From the NCBI GenBank assembly GCA_030247855.1, contig JAPDRN010000083.1, positions 1 to 64,000 on the forward strand: a stretch of DNA of 64,000 nt. The letters run 5' to 3'. This DNA comes from Knufia peltigerae. Taxonomy: Eukaryota > Ascomycota > Eurotiomycetes > Chaetothyriales > Trichomeriaceae. Shown in pieces: positions 34,865-46,849 of the stretch. The notes under the pieces are model-generated. The model had not been told where the DNA came from. It saw only the letters and a list, made by a program, of their open reading frames with translations, and did not search any database. The translations under genes and the position numbers were made by a program. Positions within the stretch are counted from its first letter, which is position 1. Each line of letters opens with the position of its first letter.

Positions 34865-37040
34865 CAACAAGCACCAGTGGCAGCATTCTGGGACGGAGTT
34901 ACCTGTGAACTACGTAACTACGCAACTAATATACCCTTGTCAATTCTCTTTTCCATCACTTCTTCTCGAAGCCATTCGATGTCAAAGCCGCAAACCCCCC
35001 CCCCTCCCTCGCTTCCAACCCTCGAATACAAACTAATAAACCAACTAAACGACACACACATCACATCACACACTCATTTGGTTCGTACTGGCTCACTCGC
35101 AGGCTTACTCACTGGCCCTCGACCATTTCAGCGGCACGCCCTTTTGCCGTGGCTGCATTCCGTTTTCCGCGCGTGATGACCTACGAGTCTAGAAATAACT
35201 TGGATTAATTTTCGATCGGTATCTCAATGACCGAGACGGAATTCCCTGGGTGCAAAGTCCGTGTGGAGGGAAGGGAAGCAACGGTTGATTACCGTTGAAA
35301 AACCAGCCAGCCAGACAAGTCGGACAGAACGGCGATCTTGGGGGAGTAGAAGAGAAAGGATTCTCATCGCCAGACCATTTCGTCGTCGTTTGGTTCAATC
35401 ATGCAGGTTTAGGGACGGGCATGGTAGATGGTCTGAGCTTATTCATTATCCTCGTGTTGACAATCGCATGCGACTACGCCATGACGCATAAAACGCACCC
35501 AGTGTGTACCGCAATATGCTCCCGTACTTCCCGCAACGTGATGGAAAGAAAAGCACCGCTTCATTTCATCAAGCTAAGGCATTGGTTCTCTTCCTTTCGG
35601 TCGGGCGCTTAAAGGTAGGCACAAAACACCCAATCGGCCATCGACGGGAACCCGTTCAAAATACAAATCAGCCTAGTCCCCAGAGAACTAGAAACAATGT
35701 AACTCACACTGGAACTCGCGGTAGAAGTAGAACAAAAATTGGCCGGAGACTTGAATCGAAAACGCCCGAACGAGGTCTCAGCGACGAACCCATACCCGGC
35801 AATGTACGGAGTTGGTTACGGTGCATCATACGGAGTAATAATTGCGATACACGAAACCCTACAACCTCGAATGGCATCGCACGGGGAAACAGAATATGAC
35901 GGAGGAAATCTATGACGGAAAACCAGGAAGATCGAAAATCATTGTACCGTATAGTCGAACAACAGATAATGAATGAAAAAAGGAAGAAGCGGAGAGGATC
36001 CTCGTAGGGACAAGGAAAACAACGAAAATTATATGTTTATTACAAAATCCAAAAACAAAACTCCTCCGAATCACCAACTATCTCGATATTGATCAATCCT
36101 GATTGGAACAATGACTCTGTATCAAGGGAAGTCTGGGACATCCATATAAGAGAAATAGATAGATAGCTTGCTCCAAAAAAGATCGAAACTTCAACTTTCA
36201 AATTTCCCAAACACCTAAAAAGTCCTCGCGGACAAATTCTGCCTCTTTACGCAGTTAAAAGCCAAAAACAAAAAAACATGCATAGGAACTCCCAAATTTC
36301 CAAAAGGTGGTACACAGCCGACAAGATTCAAGGAGAAACACCCCAATAAGCTGTCCCAAACTCGAAAAAAGGGGGGTATCGTGCGAAAAAAAAGAAATGA
36401 CAAAGTCCAATGATCAAAATGAACGCCGAAAAGACCTTATCCCACCAGAAAGCAAAACACAACAACAAAACAAGACGCAGACGACCGTCGCCATGATTCC
36501 GTACAAGTACAAGAGTCATTCCTCCTTTCATCTGTCATGATGTTTCGTCCTTTCATGGCTTCATGAGAAACTTTTTGTTTTCAGCTCCCTGTTGCTCAAT
36601 GTCCTCCGAAACTGGAAATGTTGTTTTTTGTATTACCAATATGTTGCCTTGCCATGCTCCCCTTTTTTTGTACCCTCAAAACGAAAAGCGAAAATAAAAC
36701 GAACGACGTGAACAGCAAGAGAGAGCCTGTGACCCTAGCTCCTCTCCTATGACTCACGAACCATGAATCCATGCTCGGAAGACAGGAAAAACAAGCTTGT
36801 TGATGTGTTGATACAATTGCAGCCTGCCGGCTTATTGCATGCGCCAATGGTACGCAAAGCGAACCGGGATGTTTATGTTGATGTCGATCTGTGATTGTGT
36901 TGGTGTAGTGTGGCGTGTGGCGAAGTCGTATACGTATACCTCCAACCATTTCGCCACATCATCGAGATATGTCAAGAAAATTGCCACCTGACCGGTGGAA
37001 GTCAGGCACGACGAGATGTCGGCCTGGACCTAGACGAAAT

Positions 37041-38174
37041 CTAGGCAGCGGAAGGACGACGCAGCGTATCCTCGCAGTTGACGTCGAATCGCATGTTCCA
37101 AAGTCGAACTTGGTTCATGATATTCTCCGTCGACTCGAGGTAGCGATCGCGTCCGAAGATGGAATCGACGAACTCGGTGCCAGCTTTCTTGCCCATGGTC
37201 TTTGTGCCGTCACGCTTGGCAGCCTTGAGCATGAAGTGTTCACAGTCCTTGAGAAGGCCTTTGAACTTGTCCCACATCCGGTGGCCACTGACGATGAAGT
37301 CTTCGACCGTTTCGCGCTTGTCGAGATTGCGGATGCGATCCACGCATTCTTCCGCTCGCTTCATCTTGCCTGCAAGTTTAATGAGAAGCAGCCACAGCTC
37401 TCCAGCCATATCGGCCATTGGCGTTGAGGCGCCATGGTGGAAGACGGTCCAGTCGTAGATCCACTTGCCCAAAGAATTCGCATCGAACACACTGCCCAGG
37501 AGAATAATGGGCAGCTCGGTCGGGTCCCAGTGCTTGATGGAATATCCAGCGGGAATACCAGCACGGATGGCGTCCTCCTCGGTTGCCTGTGGAGTTGGTT
37601 TGGGTTGCGACCTGATCTTGGATCGAGGCGAGGGCTTGCTGGCGGTCGAAGCTCGTCGCGTCCTCGACCGTTTCGGCTGCTCATCTACAATCTGTTCCTG
37701 CGCATAGTAAAAGTATGTATCAGTGCTTGGCTTCCTTGCATGCTTTGTTTTCGGTCTTGGTGGTTCTCGATAGATGTATGTAGGCTGCATTCCTGCGTCT
37801 TCAGCTTCATCGTCGTAGATGTAGACGGGCTGATTCTGCTTGCGCGAAGTGGAGCGGGTATGATATCTTGAGGTAGGAAATGTATTGTAGTAGCCCTCGG
37901 GCTTGCGGACTTTGTCCTTTACCTCACTCACATAGATATCATCCCGCGGTGATGCGTACTGGACGCCGTGTTCATAGGGTGGCGGTGGTGAGCCGGCGGG
38001 CGAGAACCATCCCCCGACCCTTGGCGAAGGGTTGTAGCTCGCCTTTCGAGCATGTCTTTTCGGCGTCGTGTCGTATTGTGGCGCGTAGTGTACATATTCC
38101 GTGTTATGATAAGGCGAGGACGTTCCATGATATTTGGTGTAATGCGGCGGCGGCACGCCGTAGTGGTAACTCAT
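37041..38174 (-). CDS. Conserved fungal protein of unknown function (377 aa)
   Basis: A single exon with the start at 38174 (MSYHYGVPPPHYTKYHGTSS). The N-terminal half (residues 1-205) is disordered: Tyr/Pro/His-rich, then Arg/Ser/Lys-rich with repeated YIYDDE and YIYREP motifs. The C-terminal half (about 207-370) is a compact helical domain beginning AGIPAGYSIKHWDPTELPII, with strong blocks FDANSLGKWIYDWTVFHHG and MADMAGELWLLLIKLAGKMK, later FVDSIFGRD and a final MRFDVNCED. I know this block as a widely conserved Pezizomycotina domain found in proteins often labelled 'vegetative cell wall protein gp1'; that label rests only on the Pro-rich part and says nothing of function. No signal peptide or membrane span is visible, so a cell-wall place is unlikely. 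It stands alone between two gene-poor regions. Confidence 0.85.
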   Translation of the reverse strand: MSYHYGVPPPHYTKYHGTSSPYHNTEYVHYAPQYDTTPKRHARKASYNPSPRVGGWFSPAGSPPPPYEHGVQYASPRDDIYVSEVKDKVRKPEGYYNTFPTSRYHTRSTSRKQNQPVYIYDDEAEDAGMQPTYIYREPPRPKTKHARKPSTDTYFYYAQEQIVDEQPKRSRTRRASTASKPSPRSKIRSQPKPTPQATEEDAIRAGIPAGYSIKHWDPTELPIILLGSVFDANSLGKWIYDWTVFHHGASTPMADMAGELWLLLIKLAGKMKRAEECVDRIRNLDKRETVEDFIVSGHRMWDKFKGLLKDCEHFMLKAAKRDGTKTMGKKAGTEFVDSIFGRDRYLESTENIMNQVRLWNMRFDVNCEDTLRRPSAA

Positions 38175-41100
38175 CTTGACTACCGTAAAAAAATCTTCTG
38201 GTGGGCGTCACTCCTCACTCCTGCCCCTGTCCGCAACAGTCTTCCCCCCGATCAGGATCTATGTCTGTCTGGTATGGTTCGGCGAGGCCTCGAGAAGTAA
38301 GGTAGGTTCGGAAGATGTTGGACTGGCTGAATATCATAGCGTGAAGGGCCTGTGCCGGTGGTTGGGCGTGGTGCTGGAATTGAGCCTTGCGACTCAATTT
38401 TACTGGGTGGTGTTGATAAATTCAATGGTCGTCTCCGCGGGTGCGCGATGACGTGCAAAACTGTGCAGTGAAGAGGGGAAAAGAGGAAGAATCCAGAGGG
38501 CTGGGAAAAAAGTTCGTGAGATATGTCTTTCCGGAGGGGAGGACCAGCCAAGAGTGGATTTCTTGCTAGGGGTCGCGGGACAAGGCTGCCGGCGTGAGTC
38601 GATGGACGGCGCGACGGAGACTGATCGAAGCAGGATTGCCCTCTGTTAGCCCTGGACGACCGCGCGTTTGATGGCGGCTGGGAGGCTTGTGACTAATGCT
38701 GGCTACTCGTAGTGGTGACTGGGAGGTGGGAGAAAGGCCTGGGACCAGCTGGAACCTGCTGGCGAAATAGACCAATCGACGAGCCCATGAACCATGAGAG
38801 TGGCCTCTCTGTTGAAGTTGAGAATGGTTTTTGGGTTAGATCTCTCAGGTTGGGAGATCAGGGGCAAGAGGGCAATTAAAAAGGACGAGGTCGGTCAAGG
38901 AACGTCCTGCTGATGGTGGTGGTGGAAGTGGATGCCTCACAGCGGATGGCTTGGGTCCTTTTCAACGCCCACGCTGTGAGGAGCAGGGATGTACCCGACT
39001 TTTTCTTTGATGTGTGTGGGCCTGGACTTGATCCTCTTTTGACGCTTAGACCAGCCCCTGGCGAGCGAGGGAGGGGTGAAGGAGACCGAAAAGATTGGGG
39101 TGGAGGTCGTTTCGGTAAATCAGGTAAGGTAACGAACGGTAAATACGAGAGATACCAGATAATGGGCACGGCGAGGTATTTGTACTCTTCGTAGGAGAAG
39201 ACTCTGATCTGTAGAATAGGCTGCAATGTGGCTGAGGGCTTTCACATGAATATGATTCGTACTGAATGTCGCCTGGATGGTTTGAGATATTTGTCCCGGA
39301 TTGAAGATCGCAGGATTTGCCGCTGAATAAACATCAAGCGAAGATGATGGAAGCAGCGATACCTAGCGACGACGACAACCAAAGTGGCGACCAACGGAAT
39401 GAGTCCTTACGAGTGACAACATCCGTCTGCTGTAGCCTGTAGAGAGCGTCACGGATACTCATACTACGTATTCCATCGTCCATCCGCGCATGGCCCGTTC
39501 CACGATGTCCGGCTTACAAAGACCTATTTCGCGATCTTGACTGAAATTGTGTGAATGAGGGTCAACCAGTACAAACTACAGTATAGGTGCAATCGTCTAC
39601 CTGAGATGCCTACAGTGACATGCCGACAGAGCCTTTTTCTAGAACGTCCAGGGCCTGTGACCACTAAACTATCATCCTCCAGGCTTGCCCCCGGCACCGC
39701 TAGCGCTGCGGTTGCACCTGCGCGTCAGCTTACGCATGTCTTTCCACATGGCCCAGCTGGGCACCATTCCTATAACTGCTATACGCAGCGATAGATCCCT
39801 CTCCGTTCCATTCCATCCCATTGTCCTGCGAGATCATTAGCTGCTGGCCGATTTAGGGCAGATCTCTCAACACAGCCACTCGTTGTTACGAGGTACTCGC
39901 TCGTCCTAGAACGCGTTGTTCCGCTATCCGATGTATTCGAGACACACGTCTTTTCAGCCACCAGCAAAACAAGATTGACGTTACGGTAATAGCGGATGGA
40001 CCAAAAAGATGGGAAATCTACGACTACGGTGGGACTAACATGTTGTTCTGGGTGGAGCTCATCAAAAATTAATACAAGTGTTTCGCGGATATCAGGTTCC
40101 CCGTGCCTTGGTCTGTATCCAGATGTTGAGCACGGAAATCTAGTCAACGACCGATGCGAGATGGCTTCTTTTGTTTGCCACCTTCGCTACCAGTCCGATG
40201 GGGAACTGGTGGATGTATCGTAAACAAACGACTAGAGCAGCTTCGCGCATGTCCAACCATGGCCTCCGGTGAAGCTTAACTCCCTTGACTGGTAAAAGGC
40301 ACCAGCTGAACCCTCGGCGGTCAGATCCAATCAATCTCGGGTCCTGCAAGATGAAGCCTTGTCAGATTCCTGATCGACCAACTGTTGCCACTTGTGCAGC
40401 TGGAAAGACCACAAAGCTGAATCTGCGGCTTCTTGAATGAACGGTGGTGGTTTCAAAAACTTTCTCTTGCTTGGTATGTGACCTGTCTTCGCTCACTTTC
40501 AGCCCATCTGTCGAACATGTCCAGCTGGTTTCCAGCTTGGTGACAGCATACGGCGGCCAGTGGCGGACATCCTGGCCCCCAGCTCGGCACCAACCCTTCA
40601 TGGCAATCTATCGGCAGTCTCATGTAGTTGACCGCAAAATCATCGAAAGGCATATGCGATCTGTTTGAAGGCCACAAGAAAACAGCGAGTCGCATCTCTC
40701 CAGCGTCGGTAGGGTGCATGAGCACCAGCCGAGTCCAGCGTCGGTCTGTGTGCACAACAAGCCAGCTACACAAGAAACGTGTCATTTGCTACGCTGAGGG
40801 ATGTCCACATGATTCGCGTTGTACGGATTATTTTGGGGTTTTCTGGGCGTCTGGGTTGCCCATCTTCCATGTCTCTAGGTAGCCTTGCTTTCTAGTCGCC
40901 ATGGACACTCTCTCAGGGCGCTTCAGTCCATGTCAAACTTACGGTATCTTCAGTATGGAGACGGTTGCCAACATTACCTTACGAGTGATTTTTTTGTCGA
41001 GTGTGAAGATTCAAAAAGCCCTAAAGAAACTTGGGCCTCACTATTGCGTCGAAGAGGACGAGTGAGAGGCTGCCAACTCATCGCTGTACGCATGAGCCTT

Positions 41101-43865
41101 GGCAAGGCTTGGGCAGCATCTTGCCCAATTTCGACCAGTTGCATGTTTTCTTCTAGACAGATTTCACATCAACAAGGCTCTTCTATGGCTTCGCGTATTT
41201 AGAAATGAGGCAAGTACGCATGGTCCGGGCACTCCTTAGGTGCAGCGCCCCGAGCCGCTGGCATCTGCCTTCTTGGAGCCCAAAGCGTCGTTCGGATGCT
41301 TTGTCCAGCATTATGACTTTTTACGACCTGAGGATGGCCATTTCTGTCCACTCACACTACAGCTTTCCGGTAATTGCGAGACTAGGAGTTACGAGCGATA
41401 TACTTCCGACCCCATTTTGCACACATACGAGGCGGACTTCGTCGTCGACGCCGATGCAGGAAGACGTCGCCTGATGGAGACTCTTGACGCTCAACGAAGC
41501 ATGTGCCGTGCGAATTTGTCTGATGGACTTGTCAGAGCAGGACTAAGCCTCACCGCTCGAGTCACCATTGCGTAATTCTCTTGTGGTATTCTGTCATGTT
41601 GGAAGGATATGAGTCTTCTCTTGTGCTGGCATGTGCCTTCTGTGCGTTAGGTGTGTTTTTGTCGAAGCAGCAGTCAAAACATTTCTTTGGACTTCGCTTA
41701 GATTCCAAGGGAGACTAATGGTGATTCGCCATCTCAATTTTCGGCGCAGTGTTCGGCGCAGACCTGTGAAGCACTTCAAAAACTCCGTTGGGAGGAGATG
41801 TTGTTGTCTTTAGCATACGCTGAAGTTCAACCTGCGGACAATTGACTCTTCAGAATGGCTATTTTGCCGATCGAAGAAACCGGCCTCATCTGTGCATTCA
41901 AACGCGAACACACTGACGCCAGTGAGCTGAACTTTTCGAGCGCTTGAAATTGGAACTGCTGATAAAGTGTGGGATGACTGCTTGTGGAAATGCTTTGATA
42001 CTAGACTGAAGTGCCGACGATAGTGATGGTTGACGCAAGAATGTCCAACACATGGCTGATGAAAGAACAAACAAGAATATACCTGGGTACTCGGCAGGTA
42101 CGAGTACAATGTGCAGCACGTAATTACTGTCCGTATCCAGCAAAGACACGGAGTAGGAAAGGTACCTACCTGGATACTTCCCTGGTGTAGCGCGGGCGTA
42201 TTGTGTACGGTAATGAGCATCCGGTATTTTGCTTCGCTTGTCTTCAATGGCCCTCCGACTTTGCCAACATTAATACTACAAAAAGTGGTTCGAAACAAGT
42301 CCTGACGCTGCAGCAGTGGAAAGTCAAAAGATAGAGACAAGGATGATGACAGGCATATAAGAGGATCATTACTCTTTGTCAAACACAATGTGCCTGTCAA
42401 GGGCACAGATACGAGGAAGTGTCTCACACTCTAGGTAAGCCATTCGCCACTGACATGGAGTTGTTATCTTTCTGATCATTGCCACCCCTCCATCAACTTG
42501 TACCCCAGGTGTTCGTGGAGGTTTTGAGATCTCCATCTTCAGGAACCAAAGCAACACCAGGTAGAGAGAGAGGGGGTTGATTTTCCTGAGTGTTACTCCG
42601 TAGGACAGGTAGCTGTGCCATGTGCTGCCTGCAACTATTGACCTTTGGGACCCTAGTGGTCTGACACAGTAGGTAGATAACAGGGTCACAGTGAAAGAGG
42701 GACTTGTCGGTTGATGGAGGCCCCCTCAAGACCCATAAGGGATGACCTTGGTGTCGATGATGCTTGTTTGGAGGGAGTTTGGAGAGGGGAAGCTGGGAAT
42801 TCCAGGACTTGTCGACGCTTGTTCTTGGTGGGTACGGAGGCTTGTACCGATCGCAGTCGTCGAGACCTACAGTAGGTTCTGTCAGGTTCAGTAGATGAAG
42901 ACTGCCGCCCCCGATGCGCAATAATGCTCGGTTATCAAAAACTGCTCTGTCTTCCTCTTGGATGTAGCTGCCGGGCCTGCTACGGCAGTCTCATCCCTTT
43001 GCTCCTGAGGATTTGTTCAATTACAGCGTGGACATCGATACCTCCGGATCAACCTCCGACCTGTCGATTGAACCCTTGTATGGGGCCGACAGACACCAAT
43101 CAAGGCCCTTGGACAATTCAAAATGCAATCATCCGCACGGAGTAGATAGCGTAAAGTGGTCGCTTCGACTAGACACATGGAGCATGGAGCGTGGGAAACG
43201 GAACATGGCCTGGGGGTGAAAACATCTGCCGCCGATTGTGCTATTATTCCCGTAGTATGTATCCGCCCTCCGCCCTCCGTAGGGTCATGTAAAACGATGC
43301 ATTGATTGTCTTGTACTCGCCCAACTCAATTACTCACAGGCCTCTCTCAACCACCTCGGCCTCGTCCTGTCGGGTACTTCCCCAGGCCTTCCTAGTCTTT
43401 CTCTTATCACACCGATTGGCTTTCCAGACAGCCACAGTCGCACTGATCTTTCTCCCACCCCAGTCTTCTCGGCCTCTCATGTATGCAGCGCCAATTGACT
43501 TCTTCCTACAGAGTAGTCCGGAGACGGTGGTGGCGGTCGGTATTTCCTGCATTGCAGATCTCCGTCAACTCCAGGTTAAGCCACCCATGAATCCTCAACC
43601 CCTACGAGAACGCTGAATCTCCGTGCTTGTGATTTCCTCATCCTTTTTCGAGCTCATTTTGCCATTGTACGTTCATCGCGCACGACGTGTGACATGTCCA
43701 TGCCTCCATATTCCTGTCTATATGGAAATGCAGAGCGCTTGAGCTTCGTCCTGGCTTAAGGACCAACGAAATTCCCACTTTGCGATCCTGAGCGTGACGT
43801 CGCCATTCTTGTATGACCAGCCTTTGCGATTGCGACGACCGTCAGCTTAATCAGCCATAAGAGAC
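38175..43865. other. 5.7-kb gene-poor region between divergent genes
   Basis: This separates the starts of the minus-strand gene at 38174 and the Zn2Cys6 gene at 43866. Only short frames occur on both strands. A 111-codon frame at 41240-41575 has a somewhat protein-like composition (a stretch near HYDFLRPEDGHFCPLTLQL) but no recognisable family and no credible exons beside it; it could be a gene remnant. The nonamer TACTCCGTA is at 42594-42602. I see no terminal repeats or transposase-like segment. Confidence 0.5.
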
Positions 43866-46415
43866 ATGTCGGCCGCCCAAGACCAGTCTCAGCCTCAGTC
43901 GCAGCCGGTGAAGGCATCAGGTCAACCAGAACTCAGTGCACCGCGAAAGAGGAGGAAGCGTGCTCCCGCTGCTGGAGCACCCGATGACTGCTTTACCTGC
44001 GCTACCCGCAACGTCAAATGCGATCGCGTGAGACCATATTGCTCCAAGTGCTTGGACGATGGGAAAGATTGTGCTGGATACAAGACTCAATTGACCTGGG
44101 GCAACGGCGTCGCAAGCCGCGGCAAGTTGCGCGGCCTGTCGCTACCAGTTGCTGGTACTCAAAAAGCTGCGCCTGCTCCGGCATCGCCCACTAAATCAAG
44201 GAGGAGAGCCTCTCAACAACGACCGCAGAAACCTCAATTTCGTGCTGATGCAGGCCAGACTGTCTCTTCACCTCCAGGGACTGGTGCAACGCTGTTGGCC
44301 CGCGGCTCTATCTCTATAACCAAAGACAATGCTGAGTCCAATTTCCAACGACATACGTCGTCATTCCCTATACCTGTTCCAGACACAACAACATCCTGGG
44401 CGACAGCAGCGGCGACAACGAGCGCGCCGGCTTCTACGTCTATCAAGATAGAGAACGTAGACCCGTCGCATCCCTCAGATGCTTCCGTGCCTCGGACATC
44501 CCCTCTTCTTACAGGACATCAATTCTCAGCCGGATTCTCGTCAGATATTGGGTACGGTGGAAGTCTTTCGCCACGCTCATATCCAGATACTTCTCCTGAG
44601 CCTAGCTACTTTGGACGGGTTTTGAGCCACGAGACCTTAGGACCGCGAGCACGTGCTTACCCACTCTCACCTCAGATTCACTCACCTTACCGCAGTGTCT
44701 TCTCTGATCACGACCAATTCCCAGCTTTTTCAACCCAAGAGACACCCTATGATGCCAACGATGGCTATTCCCGATTATGTTCTCAACAGAAAACTTCGAT
44801 AATAGTAGACCTCGATCAGCATCTTGCCGATGAAGAAGTGGAGGATGTCAAACACGCTTACAATGATGGATTTGTCGCTGTCGACGAGGACGTACTCGTC
44901 ACGTTTCCGCGTCTGCCGTCCAACTACAACCTGTCCATATCGCCCTATGCTGGAATGGGTGCCATTGGAGCTACCCCGCGCATCCAGTACTTGATTAACT
45001 ACTATACAGAAGTCATTTCACCTGTTATAGTGGCTTTCGACGGCCCTTCCAATCCTTACAGGACACACATTCTGCGGCTAGCAGCGAGGAGTGACACACT
45101 TCAGCATGCCATCGCCGCTCTCTCCGCTAGCAATTTGAGGCAACGACGGGAGACTGGTGCTCTGTCAACTGGCAAGACTGACCCTGCGAGGCGATCATCC
45201 ATTGCTCATTTGACCCTGACCCATGAGTCGTGGCAAGAGTCCAATGGCTTATCCCCGCAAGATCAGGCTAGAGAAGAGGCGCTGCATAAAGGGATGGCCA
45301 TTCAATCTCTGAACAGACAGCTTGCAGATCCTGTCTTACGCAAGGACGACTCTATTCTTGCTACGCTCCTGATTTTATGCCTTTTCCATATATGCGATTC
45401 GGGAGTAGCCAAGTTTCAGACCCAATTCGCAGGGGTGAAGAAACTATTGGGCATGCGTCAACATGGTCTTGGTGTTGATACCAAAGAGGCCAAGTGGTTC
45501 ACGCGGATGTTTACGTGGTTCGATGCGATGACTGCTACCGTCAATGATCGCGAGGGACAACTCCAAGGTCATCATCTAGACGTATCGGCTCTGTCTGATG
45601 AAGATTGGGCTTTGGAAAATCTGGCTGGCTGTGACGGACAACTTTTCAAGACCATTGCCAAATTAGGTCGCCTCAACGTTCTAAGCCAGGGCAAGTCTGT
45701 CGAAGAAACGCCAACACTTGTGTCGAGACCTGTACCCCGGATGTCTTTTGGAACAAACCTCGACTATAGCAATTTCGACGGCAATGGGTGGATGAGAATC
45801 ATGGAAGACGAGAATCTCTTTTCTTCCAAGACCGCTGATCCAGACGTCAAGACACAATTCTGGCGCGAGTGGAGAGAAATCCGCCAGACTCTGCAGACCT
45901 GGCAGCTAGATACCACGATGTTTGACTGTTCTAGCCCAGAGGCACCACTACTTACACACGAGCAACGAGTCGACCTCGCCAATATCTCCGAGTCATTCCG
46001 TTATTCTGCACTTCTTTATACGGAGAGACTTGCAAACCCGACCGTGCCTAGTACGGATCAGTCCATTAGGTTCTGGGTACAGAAATGCCTGATGTACATC
46101 AAAGCTGTCAAGTCGGACGTTTATCTACTCTGGCCGCTTTTCATTACGGGAAGCGAATGCGTTGACGAGGTTGACCGTGAAGTTATCCGGGAACGGTGTT
46201 TGGACATCCAGAAGGATAGTGGATTTCTCAACAACAAGAGCTGTTTGGAGCTGCTGGAAAAGGTTTGGCATCGCTATGATGAAAAAGAACGCAGATCATC
46301 CCCTGGACATGAGATGAGACAAGTTAGCAAGGAACATGATGGAAGGGAAACAGGATTCCGGTTCACGACGATAATGAGAATGGAAGAAAACGAAGGAGAG
46401 TATATTGTTGTTTAG
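43866..46415 (+). CDS. Zn(II)2Cys6 transcription factor (849 aa)
   Basis: A single exon. A basic nuclear-localisation stretch (PRKRRKRAPA, residues 26-35) is followed by the binuclear zinc cluster CX2CX6CX6CX2CX6C with Cys at 42, 45, 52, 59, 62 and 69 (start CFTCATRNVKCDRVRPYC). After the cluster comes GYKTQLTWGNG, the pattern of the group that includes fungal Arg81/acr-2-like regulators. A long Ser/Pro/Thr-rich linker (about 100-290) leads into the C-terminal helical regulatory region of the 'fungal-specific transcription factor 2' kind: YLINYYTEVISPVIVAFD, later DSILATLLILCLFHICDSG and KKLLGMRQHG. It should bind CGG-type half sites in DNA in the nucleus. Target genes cannot be told; the neighbours are housekeeping genes and give no hint of a cluster. 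The leader region upstream is very long and gene-free. Confidence 0.95.
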   Translation: MSAAQDQSQPQSQPVKASGQPELSAPRKRRKRAPAAGAPDDCFTCATRNVKCDRVRPYCSKCLDDGKDCAGYKTQLTWGNGVASRGKLRGLSLPVAGTQKAAPAPASPTKSRRRASQQRPQKPQFRADAGQTVSSPPGTGATLLARGSISITKDNAESNFQRHTSSFPIPVPDTTTSWATAAATTSAPASTSIKIENVDPSHPSDASVPRTSPLLTGHQFSAGFSSDIGYGGSLSPRSYPDTSPEPSYFGRVLSHETLGPRARAYPLSPQIHSPYRSVFSDHDQFPAFSTQETPYDANDGYSRLCSQQKTSIIVDLDQHLADEEVEDVKHAYNDGFVAVDEDVLVTFPRLPSNYNLSISPYAGMGAIGATPRIQYLINYYTEVISPVIVAFDGPSNPYRTHILRLAARSDTLQHAIAALSASNLRQRRETGALSTGKTDPARRSSIAHLTLTHESWQESNGLSPQDQAREEALHKGMAIQSLNRQLADPVLRKDDSILATLLILCLFHICDSGVAKFQTQFAGVKKLLGMRQHGLGVDTKEAKWFTRMFTWFDAMTATVNDREGQLQGHHLDVSALSDEDWALENLAGCDGQLFKTIAKLGRLNVLSQGKSVEETPTLVSRPVPRMSFGTNLDYSNFDGNGWMRIMEDENLFSSKTADPDVKTQFWREWREIRQTLQTWQLDTTMFDCSSPEAPLLTHEQRVDLANISESFRYSALLYTERLANPTVPSTDQSIRFWVQKCLMYIKAVKSDVYLLWPLFITGSECVDEVDREVIRERCLDIQKDSGFLNNKSCLELLEKVWHRYDEKERRSSPGHEMRQVSKEHDGRETGFRFTTIMRMEENEGEYIVV

Positions 46416-46849
46416 TTAATAGGCGACGAAGGACCAGAATGTGTAGTGGAAATTGGTCGCGGAGGCCTTTTGGACCTCGCATTTCTCATGTATACGCGAG
46501 CAAACTTTCCTGATGCACGGAAAGAAAAATGCTGACCATGTAATTGCAATACTCTATGTCCATTCCTGAGTTCTTGAGTGGAGATCTGGTGTTGTCTGCA
46601 AAGATACTGTATGAATCCTCGTCAACACCTACTCCGAGTTAGTGAAAGGCGCAACGCAGAATGAATATCGATATGACGTTGTTAGGCTATTGTTTTGAGC
46701 GCCTAGAAAAAATGCCATGATGGGCTTTGGCAGTGAGAGCCTCGTCCCGCAAAACTTGCAGCCTCGCTTCCAACCATATCTCTTTTCATGCCGATCCTCC
46801 ATTTCTCTCCCTCTTTTGTTCCTTGGAAAAGGTAGCGCGAGTGTCGGAG
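46416..46849. other. Intergenic, Zn2Cys6 gene / FAM50 gene
   Basis: About 430 bp in head-to-tail order: the 3' flank of the regulator gene and the short promoter of the next gene, with a pyrimidine-rich stretch (TTTCTCTCCCTCTTTTG) shortly before its start. No gene seen. Confidence 0.6.

Larger units (their letters stand above)
32076..37040. other. 5-kb gene-poor region
   Basis: No gene recognised. It contains simple repeats (a 9-bp repeat near 33,440-33,470, an AC run at 33,828-33,851, a CAGC run at 34,845-34,864), C-rich and A-rich runs, and the nonamer TACTCCGTA/TACGGAGTA at 32788-32796 and 35829-35837. The part from about 36,000 to 37,040 is A-rich on the plus strand and is probably the 3' flank of the minus-strand gene ending at 37041. 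Confidence 0.55.

Noticed and set aside
41810..42427. 205-codon minus-strand frame
   Set aside because: Ser/His/Cys-rich without any recognisable pattern; competing frames on both strands.
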